From Gemmatimonadota bacterium (lineage in GTDB: Bacteria; Gemmatimonadota; Gemmatimonadetes; Palauibacterales; Palauibacteraceae), in contig JAJCZV010000069.1 of the NCBI GenBank assembly GCA_029262175.1, forward strand, positions 1-51,270: DNA of 51,270 nt. Direction: 5' to 3'. Under the pieces are notes generated by a model. The model did no database searches, had not been told where the DNA came from, and worked only from the letters and a program-made list of their open reading frames with translations. Position numbers and translations under genes: made by a program. Numbering within the stretch: position 1 is the stretch's first letter; every line of letters begins with the position of its first letter. Below, piece by piece: positions 8,120 through 16,225 of the stretch.

Positions 8120-8920
8120 GTGAGGAATCTATTCGTTGGAGCGGTCACGCTTCTGGTCCCGCACGCCGTTCAGGCCCAACTGGCGGCGCCAAACGACGAG
8201 GGCGTGCGATTCGCACACGTGCACTTCAACGTGGCAGATGTCGGCCTCCACACGAGGCTTTGGACCGAACTCTTCGACGGCGTCCTGGTCGAAAGGGCGG
8301 GCTACTCGGCCGTACGCCTCCCCGGTGCAATCCTCTTCTTCACCCAGCAGGAACCCACAGAGCCGTCGGTCGGCACCGTGGTGAACCACGTCGGATTCAA
8401 AGTCCGAGATCTCGACGGCGTCCTCGCGAGATGGCGGGCGTTGGGGTACGAGGTGGATTCGGAGTTCACCGGCGGAGAAGGGTTTCCGCAGGCCTACATC
8501 ATCATGCCCAACGGCGCCAAGATCGAGCTGACCGGGGACCCCGAGTTGTCGACCGCGTCGGAGATGCACCACGTCCATTTCTACTCTGCTGAGTATCGGG
8601 ACCTGTTGGCCTGGTACATCGAACTCCTGGGGGCGACGCCACGCACTCGAGGGACGATCGAAACCACGGCCGACGTCCCGGGTTCGAACCTGAGTTTCGG
8701 CAATTCGGACGAGGCGGTTGCACCGACGCAGGGGACCGCCGTCGACCACATCGGGTTCGAGGTCGAGGACATGAATGCGTTTGCCGAGAAGCTCGAGGGC
8801 ATGGGGGTCGAGTTTCAGATCGACCCGTTCTATGTCGAGAGCCTCGACGTGTGGGTGGGCTTTTTTCTCGATCCGAGCGGAGCTCGCGTCGAGATCACGC
8901 AGGGTCTCGACAAGTTCTGA
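8120..8920 (+). CDS. Secreted protein with two VOC domains
   Basis: 266 aa from GTG 8120, which yields a clean 20-residue signal peptide (RNLFVGAVTLLVPHAVQAQ); the ATG at 8084 would add 12 residues. The mature protein holds two VOC modules: FAHVHFNVADVGLHTRLWTE to YIIMPNGAKIELTGD, and EMHHVHFYSAEYRDLLAWYI to FFLDPSGARVEITQG. Each has the expected first-strand His and last-strand Glu (HVHF / KIEL and HVHF / RVEI), so at least one 2-His-1-Glu metal site is likely intact. This is the two-domain layout of extradiol dioxygenases and glyoxalase-like proteins, but exported members are less studied and the substrate is unknown. Confidence 0.8.
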   Translation: MRNLFVGAVTLLVPHAVQAQLAAPNDEGVRFAHVHFNVADVGLHTRLWTELFDGVLVERAGYSAVRLPGAILFFTQQEPTEPSVGTVVNHVGFKVRDLDGVLARWRALGYEVDSEFTGGEGFPQAYIIMPNGAKIELTGDPELSTASEMHHVHFYSAEYRDLLAWYIELLGATPRTRGTIETTADVPGSNLSFGNSDEAVAPTQGTAVDHIGFEVEDMNAFAEKLEGMGVEFQIDPFYVESLDVWVGFFLDPSGARVEITQGLDKF

Positions 8921-8958
8921 GCCGCCAACGCTACGGACGTATCACAAGGGGTTCCGTC

Positions 8959-9390
8959 ATGATCGCAAACGCACTTCGCTCGATGGTCTTGGGTTCGGCG
9001 ATCGTCTTGCCCTCGTCGGTCCTGGCCCAAGTCCAGGGCCCGGCTGCGGATGCCGTACGAGCGCGAGAGGTGGCCTTTGCGCAAACGATGAGCGACCGGG
9101 ATTTCGACGCGTTTCTCACCTTCATCGCACCAGAAGCCGTCTTCTTCAGCGGGAATCAGCCCCTGCGCGGAAGAGACGCCGTCGCTGAAGAATGGCGTCG
9201 CTTTTTCGAGGGCGACGAGGCGCCCTTCTCGTGGAGCCCTGATTTGATCCAGGTCCTGGACTCGGGAGACCTGGCTCTGTCCTCGGGTCCCGTGTTGTCC
9301 TCCACGGGCGAGAGCGTTGGCCGGTTCAACTCGATTTGGAGGAAGGACGCCGACGGTCGGTGGTGGGTCGTCTTCGACAAGGGCTCGTAA
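8959..9390 (+). CDS. Secreted NTF2/SnoaL-like (DUF4440) protein
   Basis: 143 aa. The ATG at 8959 follows AAGGGG; residues 1-24 are a signal peptide (MVLGSAIVLPSSVLAQ). The mature domain is a cone-shaped NTF2-like fold: FAQTMSDRDFDAFLTFIAPEAVFF, GRDAVAEEWRRFF and the last strand GRWWVVFDKG. DUF4440/SnoaL-like proteins bind small ligands in a central pocket; some are isomerases or hydrolases. No catalytic set specific to one reaction is visible. It converges with the FGE-fold gene, 22 bp away. Confidence 0.78.
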   Translation: MIANALRSMVLGSAIVLPSSVLAQVQGPAADAVRAREVAFAQTMSDRDFDAFLTFIAPEAVFFSGNQPLRGRDAVAEEWRRFFEGDEAPFSWSPDLIQVLDSGDLALSSGPVLSSTGESVGRFNSIWRKDADGRWWVVFDKGS

Positions 9391-9412
9391 CCAGTGGCTG
9401 GAATCGGTCCGA

Positions 9413-10276
9413 CTAGTTCCCGCCTGGCACGTGACCCCATACGACTCGAAACCCGACGCTGACGTACTTGTAGCCTTCGAAGAAGTCGTTGTTGCGGTTC
9501 ACTACGCGAAGAAAGAAGGGCGGATCGTCGAAGGACCCGCCGCGTAACCGACGCGTCTCTTTGTTTACCGGAGTGCGCTGCGGGTCAAACCAGTTCGGCG
9601 TCACCCATTCCCAAACGTTGCCCGCCAGATCGTGGAGCCCATCGGGCGTGGCGCCATCGGGCCGCGTCATGACCTCGACCGAGCCCCTCGGACCACAGTC
9701 TCGGTGCCACGCGAGCTCACAGGTGGGCTCGGCATCGCCCCATGGGAAGCGACGCCCTTCCGGACCGCTCGCGGCGAACTCCCACTCTACTTCGGTCGGC
9801 AGGCGTCCACCGAGAGAAGCGGCGTAGCTTCGCGCTTCCTCCCACGTGACATTGGCGACGGGGTGCCGCTCCTCTCCAACCGGGAATTCATGGGACGGGT
9901 CGTGTCGCGCGAACTCTTCGTTCGTGACTTCATGCTCTTGAATCCAGAAGGCGGGGACCGGTGCTGTGCTGCCGCCCTCGCCGATCGTCGAGCGCGGTCC
10001 GATGCCGGCCTCGCCTTCGTCCAATGGATCGCGCGCTCGCCCGCGCCTACGTCGAGGTAACGCGCCGCCCTCGATCAAGATGGGGCGGTTCCCGGGGTCG
10101 ACGGCGTCCGGTGGCAGGACAGGCGGGGCCATCGCAGCGGCGGGGTCGGGACGTTTCGACATCCAAATGGCTGCCGACACCCCGACGACCCCGAAACACA
10201 GCAGCAGAAACCCGATCCGTCGACGGTGCTCGCGCTCCGCCCGCCGCCGCCGCGCGTCGCCGGCTTTCTCAACCAT
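9413..10276 (-). CDS. Membrane-anchored SUMF1/FGE-fold protein lacking catalytic cysteines
   Basis: 287 aa from the ATG at 10276. An Arg-rich start precedes one membrane helix (GFLLLCFGVVGVSAAIW, about 21-38), so the domain faces the periplasm. The rest is the formylglycine-generating-enzyme fold: FWIQEHEVTNEEFA, HPVANVTWEEARSYAASLGG, RLPTEVEWEFAASG, DLAGNVWEWV, RRLRGGSF and the end VGFRVVW. True FGEs use a cysteine pair in the last third; this stretch (RGGSFDDPPFFLRVVNRNND) has none, so it is unlikely to make formylglycine. Related fold users include ergothioneine EgtB-type and sensor or gliding proteins. It follows the transporter pair on the same strand. Confidence 0.85.
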   Translation of the reverse strand: MVEKAGDARRRRAEREHRRRIGFLLLCFGVVGVSAAIWMSKRPDPAAAMAPPVLPPDAVDPGNRPILIEGGALPRRRRGRARDPLDEGEAGIGPRSTIGEGGSTAPVPAFWIQEHEVTNEEFARHDPSHEFPVGEERHPVANVTWEEARSYAASLGGRLPTEVEWEFAASGPEGRRFPWGDAEPTCELAWHRDCGPRGSVEVMTRPDGATPDGLHDLAGNVWEWVTPNWFDPQRTPVNKETRRLRGGSFDDPPFFLRVVNRNNDFFEGYKYVSVGFRVVWGHVPGGN

Positions 10277-10306
10277 CAACTGCCGTTGGCTCGTCTCGAA
10301 ACGGCG

Positions 10307-10414
10307 TTAGTCTTTCGGTTCCGGTGTGGAAAGAATCTTCCAATAGCACCATCCAGCGAGGCTCCATACAAACGTCAACGAACAAACGAGCAGCAGCCAG
10401 CCTCCGATCGTCAT
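10307..10414 (-). CDS. 35-aa single-helix accessory subunit of the sodium symporter
   Basis: Thirty-five residues, MTIGGWLLLVCSLTFVWSLA then a short tail GWCYWKILSTPEPKD: one membrane helix and a polar end. The ATG (10414-10412) overlaps the transporter stop codon (ATGA) and has a strong GGAGGGGG ribosome site, which makes this tiny gene convincing despite its length. Similar one-helix peptides are encoded directly behind NSS/SLC-type symporters (MetS-like or symporter small accessory proteins) and are needed for the activity or assembly of some of them. Coupling to the transporter suggests the same here. Many annotations would miss it. Confidence 0.78.
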   Translation of the reverse strand: MTIGGWLLLVCSLTFVWSLAGWCYWKILSTPEPKD

Positions 10415-12045
10415 GATCCCCCTCCACTGAACGCGCCCTCGGATGCGGGCGTTGGTAGACCCTCCTTGCCGTCGATGTCGAGTCCTTGTGCGAGCCATCG
10501 CCGCTCGCCCACGCGGACGCACAGAATCAGGACGACGATCACCGCTCCGATGAGCGCCAACGCAAGCTGCGCCATGGGTTGCTCACCGATTGCCGAGATG
10601 GAGGCGGGCAGATTCGTGATGCAAAACGAGATGAGAACCGTGAGGAGATAGGCCGGCGCAACCCATTTCATGATGATCTTGAACACCGACGGAAGCTGGA
10701 TTTGAGCGCCTTCGTGGATCTCGGCCCATCCCTTGTCGAGACCGAAGATCCAGCTGAAACAGACGATCTCGAGGAGCGCCATGATCAGGATCAAGAAGGT
10801 GCCGACCCAAAAGTCGATCGTATTCCAGAATACCGAACCCCGGGTGAAATAGATGACCATGAACGAACCGATGAGACAGATCGTCACGACGTACAGGGTG
10901 CCGCGCCGGCGATCGACTCCGAGGCTTTCCTGGAGGAACGCAACGGCCGGCTGATACATCGATAACGAACTCGTGACGGCCGCGAGAAACAACATGAAGA
11001 ACCACACCGCGCCGACCACGGGACCGAACGCGCCCATCTGTGCGAACACGACTGGTAGAGTTTGGAAGCCGAGCCCGAAGGTTCCGGTTGAAACGGCCGC
11101 GACCGTGCCAGTCAAACCGAGAAACACGAACGACGCGGTGAGGGTGATCAGACCGCCGAATCCCACTTCAAACACTTCGTTCGTTGCCGCTGCAGTAAGA
11201 CCCGACAGCGCCACATCGTCCTTCCTCCGCATATAGGAGGCGTAGTTGATAATGACGCCGAATCCGACCGAGATGGTGAAAAAGACCTGGCCTGCTCCGG
11301 CCAGCCACGTCTGCGGGTTTAGGAGAGCCCCGAAGTCCGGGTTCCACATGTACGCCAAACCGCCCATGACGCTTTGCTCAGGGAGCGCCGGGTTCGGGGT
11401 CCCCAATGTGAGGACGCGGATCAACACGACGAACGCGCACACGGCCATGATGGGCATCGCGACAGAGACGAACTTCTCGATGCCTTTTGAGAGTCCGCGC
11501 AGAATGAGGTAGACATTTAACGCAAACGCGATGACCCAGAATACGACCGTCGGGATCGGACCAGCGCCGAAGAACAAACCGTTTCCGGCCGTGCCGGTGA
11601 AGTCGTTGTAGAACTGTCCGGCCGCGGCGGCTTGTTCGGTTACCGCCATCGATCCATCGATTGCGATCGCTCCGGTCACATACGAATAGAAATATCCTAG
11701 ACACCAGGCTTCAATGAACGTGTAGTAGAATGAGACTCCGAGCGGGATCAGCACGCCCGTCACGCCGAGGTATCGAGCGATACGTCCCTTGCCAACCACA
11801 CCCATGATGGCCGGCGCCGAATGGAATCCCTTCTGACCGCCGTACCGTCCCATCGCCCACTCCGCCCAACAGATGGGGATGCCGAGAAGGATAAACGCGA
11901 TGAAGTAAGGGATGAGGAAGGCGCCGCCGCCGTTGGCCGCAGCCTGCCCCGGAAAACGCAGGAAGTTCCCCAGTCCGACGGCGGACCCGGAGACCGCGAG
12001 GATGACGCCGAGGCGCGATCCCCACTGTTCTTTCTGTCCCGACAT
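10411..12045 (-). CDS. Neurotransmitter:sodium symporter family (SLC6/SNF) transporter
   Basis: 544 aa with about 12 hydrophobic helices. TM1 carries GSAVGLGNFLRFPGQAAANG then GGAFLIPY, the unwound, substrate- and Na+-binding segment of LeuT-fold NSS proteins. Bacterial relatives import amino acids such as methionine, alanine, tryptophan or leucine with Na+. The C-terminal tail is cytoplasmic and Gly/Ser-rich. A 35-aa membrane peptide overlaps its 3' end, as for MetP/MetS-type systems. Substrate unknown; an amino acid is likely given the many secreted peptidases and amidohydrolases nearby (inference). Confidence 0.93.
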   Translation of the reverse strand: MSGQKEQWGSRLGVILAVSGSAVGLGNFLRFPGQAAANGGGAFLIPYFIAFILLGIPICWAEWAMGRYGGQKGFHSAPAIMGVVGKGRIARYLGVTGVLIPLGVSFYYTFIEAWCLGYFYSYVTGAIAIDGSMAVTEQAAAAGQFYNDFTGTAGNGLFFGAGPIPTVVFWVIAFALNVYLILRGLSKGIEKFVSVAMPIMAVCAFVVLIRVLTLGTPNPALPEQSVMGGLAYMWNPDFGALLNPQTWLAGAGQVFFTISVGFGVIINYASYMRRKDDVALSGLTAAATNEVFEVGFGGLITLTASFVFLGLTGTVAAVSTGTFGLGFQTLPVVFAQMGAFGPVVGAVWFFMLFLAAVTSSLSMYQPAVAFLQESLGVDRRRGTLYVVTICLIGSFMVIYFTRGSVFWNTIDFWVGTFLILIMALLEIVCFSWIFGLDKGWAEIHEGAQIQLPSVFKIIMKWVAPAYLLTVLISFCITNLPASISAIGEQPMAQLALALIGAVIVVLILCVRVGERRWLAQGLDIDGKEGLPTPASEGAFSGGGS

Positions 12046-12294
12046 GAGCGCTCGCGGTTTCGGATTCCCTGGTCAAAGGGGTCGTTTGGCGACGAGCACG
12101 TTGGGCCCGGCGTGCATTTTCCCGCAAGTTGGCTACGGATGGCGCGAAGGCCGCCGGCGAACGTCTAACGGGCCCGGCACAGCGAATTCGAACACAAACG
12201 CGGCGCGCGGTGTTGAATCAACCGTAGTGGACACCGCATCTTCATCGCGCCAAGTCGTCCACCCACAGCGCGCCCTATGCCCAGGAGTTCGAGA

Positions 12295-13614
12295 ATGATC
12301 AGGGGGTTCACGAGTAGGGCCCGTCACATCTTCGCTCTAGCCGCCGTGCTCGTTCTTTCTGCCTGCGCCGGCGAGCCGGCGGGGCTTGGCGCCGAGGATC
12401 GCGGCCTGGAGTTCGTCGATGGTCCGGCTGACCACGTCGTCGGCGGAGTCATCCCCGCGTTTCGCATCTGGGTCACCGATCTCTTTGGTCGGCGTGCCAC
12501 CGGGCTACAGGGAGGGACGCTCACCCTCGACCTCTTGGCGCCCGGCGGTGCCACACAAACCTCCGGTTTCGCCACGGTTCCTCTGAGCTTCGGAGAGGGA
12601 AGGGCCGCTCCGACCGTTTCGCTTCCAGCCGCTGCGGGCTATTCGGTTCGGGCTCGATTCGAAGGTGTGACGCTCGACTCTCCGCCTTTTTCGGTCGTCG
12701 CTGCACCCGACCTCGTTCGGATGACCAACGTGTCCGCGGGAGAGGTCGGGTTGATCGTCGATGGCGCAAACAACATCGGTCGTTTGCAGGACAGCACCCA
12801 CCGAACGACAACCGCTGAGGTGGACGTAGGCGTTCTGAACAGCGGAGCGCTGACTCACAGCGTCGCCGTGTTCGCGCCCGACCGTCGCGCCGAACTCGTC
12901 CAACTCGGTTGGACTTCGGCTCCCGACATCGTGACCGTCGCCCTGCGCGATCCCGTTCTTCTCCCGGTTACGGTTTGGATCGTCACCGGCAGCTTTGCCA
13001 CCGAGAAGGCACAGGTGGAGACCGCCCTCGCGACGCTGAGTCAGGAGTGGGCGAAGGAACGCGCGGGCGTCGCGATCGGCGATGTCCAGTTCAGGGACGC
13101 GACCTCGCTCTCGGCGCAATTCGAGGTCTTCGTGGTCCCGATGGGGGCCGGGCCTTTCTCGGGGTTGGCCGCCGGAGTCGGTCGTGATGCGGGCAGATTC
13201 AACGTCTACGTCGTGTTGTCAGCTCGGGACGCCACGAGCGCACTGGTCGGCGGCTTTTCAGAGCAGCCTGGCACCGCGATGGTCGTCACGTCCGCCGCAG
13301 TGACCTCGAGCGGCGCCCGCGTCTTCGGTCACGAATTCGGGCACAATTTCGGGCTTCGAGACACGAATAACCTCGAGGGGTTTTTGATCGACGGAAACAT
13401 GATGACGACAGGCCTGAACTCGATGAACCTGACGGAGGGACAGACCTTTCGAGCTCACTTCGATCGGTTTTCGGCCCTACGCGGTTTTCGGACGGGCGAC
13501 GCGTTCAACGCGCCAAGCTGTAACCCGTTGGAGGCGACGACAGACTGTCCGGCCTTGGAACTTCGGGTTTGGGCCGAGACGGACCCTGCGGCGACGGTCA
13601 TCAGCCCAGGCTGA
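12295..13614 (+). CDS. Lipoprotein with metzincin-like zinc protease motif
   Basis: 439 aa from the ATG at 12295, placed 9 nt after AGGAG; the ATG six codons earlier would put that ribosome site inside the gene. Residues 1-23 end in the perfect lipobox LSAC (C24). Residues about 30-130 look like Ig-like beta strands. The C-terminal half contains GHEFGHNFGLRD, i.e. HExxHxxGxxD with H346, E347, H350 and D356, the zinc signature of metzincins that use Asp as third ligand (as in snapalysin), followed by NMMTTGLNSMNLTEGQ, where M-containing turns could supply the Met-turn. A cell-surface zinc protease is the natural reading; no close family was recognised. Confidence 0.75.
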   Translation: MIRGFTSRARHIFALAAVLVLSACAGEPAGLGAEDRGLEFVDGPADHVVGGVIPAFRIWVTDLFGRRATGLQGGTLTLDLLAPGGATQTSGFATVPLSFGEGRAAPTVSLPAAAGYSVRARFEGVTLDSPPFSVVAAPDLVRMTNVSAGEVGLIVDGANNIGRLQDSTHRTTTAEVDVGVLNSGALTHSVAVFAPDRRAELVQLGWTSAPDIVTVALRDPVLLPVTVWIVTGSFATEKAQVETALATLSQEWAKERAGVAIGDVQFRDATSLSAQFEVFVVPMGAGPFSGLAAGVGRDAGRFNVYVVLSARDATSALVGGFSEQPGTAMVVTSAAVTSSGARVFGHEFGHNFGLRDTNNLEGFLIDGNMMTTGLNSMNLTEGQTFRAHFDRFSALRGFRTGDAFNAPSCNPLEATTDCPALELRVWAETDPAATVISPG

Positions 13615-13952
13615 TCGCGAAGTTGGCCATGTCTGCGACGGTCGCGTTCACGGCTGAGGCGGGGTACGTGTCCATGTACTCCCCGCGCTGTGGGACTCAC
13701 TCTCCGCGGCGCTCGTAGCCGACGGCGTACTCCTGCCGAAGGCCTGGTGATCACAGCCACTCTCCCGTCCCGCTCCGTAGGCGGGACGCGACGCCCCAGC
13801 CTCGGGGCATCCCGGCCCGGCTCATCGTTCGCGATGTGGCGTAACTCTTTCAGGGGAAACCACTTACAGCGGCAGGCCGACTGGCCCGCGCGGTGCTCAT
13901 CTCACGCTTGGTTAGAGGAGATGATCCGAGGCCCCGGAGGGAGGAAAGACCG
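13615..13952. other. 338-bp gene-free stretch with short hairpins
   Basis: No convincing coding region was found; the open frame across 13690-13956 has an Arg/Ser-rich, low-information translation and no ribosome site. The stretch holds an ATCAGCC/GGCTGAT dyad at the end of the preceding gene (13600-13615), a hairpin GTCCCGC-7nt-GCGGGAC at 13767-13787, and GCCCC-6nt-GGGGC at 13793-13808. None is followed by a T run. They may be terminators of Rho-dependent type or mRNA 3' stabilisers for the protease gene. The last 20 bp hold the ribosome site of the TonB-family gene. Confidence 0.4.
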
Positions 13953-14615
13953 ATGATGGAGACCAAAGACCTGCCGGCGACGGCCAACGAGCGGCTAAAA
14001 GCCACCAGTCGCAATCTGACTCAGATCGGGATTCTCATCGCGGTCGCGCTGCACTTTGGCTTGTTCGTTCTGGTTCGACCGTTCAAGGCAGCGGAGCTAG
14101 GGTCGCCCGTAGAGGAGATCACTGCGATCACGCTGCCGCCCGAAGTGAAGATCCCCCCGCCCCCCGGGCAGATCTCCCGCCCCGCCACCCCGCGGATCGC
14201 CTCGATCCAAGTCTCCGAGGACATCACGATCTCGCCAACGACCTTCGACACGAACCCGGTCGAGGGCCTGCTACCGCCCGCGCTATCGGTCGATCAACCC
14301 GCGGACCGGCCGTCGTTCATCCCCTACGACTCGCCGCCCGTCCTGATGAACGCATCTCAAGTTCAAGCGTTGCTGCTGCGCTACTACCCGCCCAGCCTAA
14401 AAAGCGCGGGCATCGGGGGTCGCATCGAGCTATGGCTTTACGTGAATGAAAGCGGGCTGGTCGAACGTTCGGTCGTAAACGTTTCGTCGGGAAGTGTTCT
14501 GCTCGACAACGCGGCCGCGAGGGTAGTGAGTGAGATGCGGTTCTCGCCGGCGAAGAACCGCGACAAGGTCACGCCCGTTTGGGTTCAACAGTTAGTGACG
14601 TTCACGGTGACCTAG
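13953..14615 (+). CDS. TonB-family energy-transducing protein
   Basis: 220 aa; the ATG at 13953 has a GGAGGGAGG site. Layout: short cytoplasmic start, one membrane helix (IGILIAVALHFGLFVLV, about 28-44), a proline-rich periplasmic spacer (KIPPPPGQISRPATP and more), and a C-terminal TonB domain (GIGGRIELWLYVNESGLVER, AAARVVSEMRFSPAKN, VTPVWVQQLVTFTV). TonB couples the proton gradient through ExbB/ExbD to outer-membrane receptors; no ExbB/D or receptor gene is nearby. The His in the membrane helix (HFG) is where TonB proteins carry their essential His. Stand-alone TonB-domain proteins of this kind are common in this type of genome and may also serve protein export. Confidence 0.87.
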   Translation: MMETKDLPATANERLKATSRNLTQIGILIAVALHFGLFVLVRPFKAAELGSPVEEITAITLPPEVKIPPPPGQISRPATPRIASIQVSEDITISPTTFDTNPVEGLLPPALSVDQPADRPSFIPYDSPPVLMNASQVQALLLRYYPPSLKSAGIGGRIELWLYVNESGLVERSVVNVSSGSVLLDNAAARVVSEMRFSPAKNRDKVTPVWVQQLVTFTVT

Positions 14616-14795
14616 CCGAGGCCGGAAGCCTTCGCGCGCCGTCACGAGATCGCGGGCTCTCGGTTGTGTTCGCCGCCGGACCGAAGCTCGATCCGGCGAG
14701 GCGCTACCAGGGGGAACCATCTGAGCACCTATGTCGTAGGTTGCACTGGTCTTGAAGCGAACCAGACGTGAACCTCGCGACAATTAGGAGATCCC

Positions 14796-16133
14796 TTGAA
14801 CGAGCGACCTGTGGACTCGCGGGAGCTTTCCCGTCGTCAGTTCGTCGCTTCCAGCGCGCTCGCCGGTTTGGGGCTGGTCGCGTGCGGGGCATCCGAAGAG
14901 GCTCCGCCGGCTGAGTCCGTGTCGGACCAGCCCCTTGCCGACGCCATGGCCACCGAGCCTCCGGTGAGCCGCGTGCCCGCCAGACTCGAGACCGCTCGCG
15001 CTACCGCTTTGGAAGCGAGGTTTCGCGAGCTCGTGGAAGAACACGATATCCCGGGTTGTGCGGCTGCTTTGATCCGCGATTCCGAACCGGTATGGACCGG
15101 TGGGTTCGGGTTCGCGGATCTCGATGCGCGCGTCCCGATGACCGCCGATACCCTTCTCAATGTCGGGTCGGTGACAAAGACCGTCACGACGACTGCGGTG
15201 CTTCAGCTGTCCGAGCAAGGGCGTTTGGATCTCGATGCCGATGTTTCCGGGCGGCTCGGGTTCTCAGTGCGGAATCCGCGGCACCCCGACGTGCCGATTA
15301 CGGCGCGTCAACTTCTTACGCACCGATCCTCCGTGATGGACGGTCCTGCGTACGATGCCAGCTATGCGTGTGGGGACCGCATCGGGACGCTTGGCGCGTG
15401 GGTCGAGGAGTATTTCAAGTCCGCGGAACTCGACGACAACTTTCATCTATGGGCTCCCGGCGAGCTCGATCCCCCTGAGTCTCCGCGGGCCTACAGCAAC
15501 GTCGGATACGGTCTGCTCGGTCATCTCATCGAAGCGATCAGTGGTCGTCCCTTCGAGGGATACTGTCGTGACTACATCTTCGCGCCCTTGGGGATGAGCG
15601 CCTCTGGTTTTCGCATCGACGGAATCGACGTCGATCGACACGCCGTGCCGTATTCGAGACTCCCGGGTGATTTCGATGCGGAACAGGAGTCGGCCGAGGA
15701 GCGGCTGGGCCGCTTTACGTTCGGAGAGCGACAGCCAGTGCCCGGGGAATTCTTCCCCCACTGTCTGTATAGTTTCGCGACGCCGCCGGATGGGCTGCTC
15801 CGCACCAGTGCAAATGATCTCTCGCGCTTTCTCGCCGCTTGGGTCGGCCATGGACAGGCGCACGACGGGGACGGGGAGTCGATTCAGATCCTCGGCGCCG
15901 ACACCGTAGCCACGGCCCTGGCTGACGACCACTACGGACGCATGCTTTGCTGGGATCGGATCGAAAGCCTTCCCGGCGAGCCTTTGATCTTCCACGACGG
16001 CGGGGACCCCGGAATCTCGGCTCTGATCGCCTTTCGTCCGACGGAACGAAGCGGACTGTTGCTTATCATCAATACGAGTGACGCCGGCGGCATGTTCGGA
16101 GACAGTGTTCGGGCGCTGCTGGCGGCGCTCTAG
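14796..16133 (+). CDS. Tat lipoprotein, beta-lactamase/class C fold serine hydrolase
   Basis: 445 aa, TTG start 5 nt after TTAGGAG. The N-terminus has SRRQF (12-16), a twin-arginine motif, and a lipobox LVAC ending at C30, so it should be a Tat-exported lipoprotein. The PF00144 serine-hydrolase domain shows S125-V-T-K128 (nucleophile and general base), Y233-S-N235 and a late HDGGDPG replacing the KTG-type third motif. Such enzymes include esterases, D-aminopeptidases, PBP4*-like carboxypeptidases and class C beta-lactamases; HxGG near the C-terminus is more usual in esterase/peptidase members than in true beta-lactamases. Antibiotic resistance should not be assumed. Confidence 0.87.
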   Translation: MNERPVDSRELSRRQFVASSALAGLGLVACGASEEAPPAESVSDQPLADAMATEPPVSRVPARLETARATALEARFRELVEEHDIPGCAAALIRDSEPVWTGGFGFADLDARVPMTADTLLNVGSVTKTVTTTAVLQLSEQGRLDLDADVSGRLGFSVRNPRHPDVPITARQLLTHRSSVMDGPAYDASYACGDRIGTLGAWVEEYFKSAELDDNFHLWAPGELDPPESPRAYSNVGYGLLGHLIEAISGRPFEGYCRDYIFAPLGMSASGFRIDGIDVDRHAVPYSRLPGDFDAEQESAEERLGRFTFGERQPVPGEFFPHCLYSFATPPDGLLRTSANDLSRFLAAWVGHGQAHDGDGESIQILGADTVATALADDHYGRMLCWDRIESLPGEPLIFHDGGDPGISALIAFRPTERSGLLLIINTSDAGGMFGDSVRALLAAL

Positions 16134-16225
16134 GGGGACGGGCTGAGGCGCGCTCGCGTCTCGGCGAAAACGGTCGGTCCTTCGGCGCGGTGAGCGCGGG
16201 GACCGCTAGATCAGGAGACGCCGTC

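Noticed and set aside
8681..8690. GGTTCGAACC, like a tRNA T-loop
   Set aside because: Lies in frame in the secreted VOC gene; no acceptor or anticodon stems can be formed around it.
13690..13956. Possible 88-aa gene in the protease-TonB gap
   Set aside because: No ribosome site, low-information Arg/Ser/Gly sequence and overlap with the TonB start.
14796..16133. Calling this gene a beta-lactamase resistance determinant
   Set aside because: It has SxxK and YxN, but the third motif is HxGG rather than KTG and it is a Tat lipoprotein, which better fits an esterase or peptidase.
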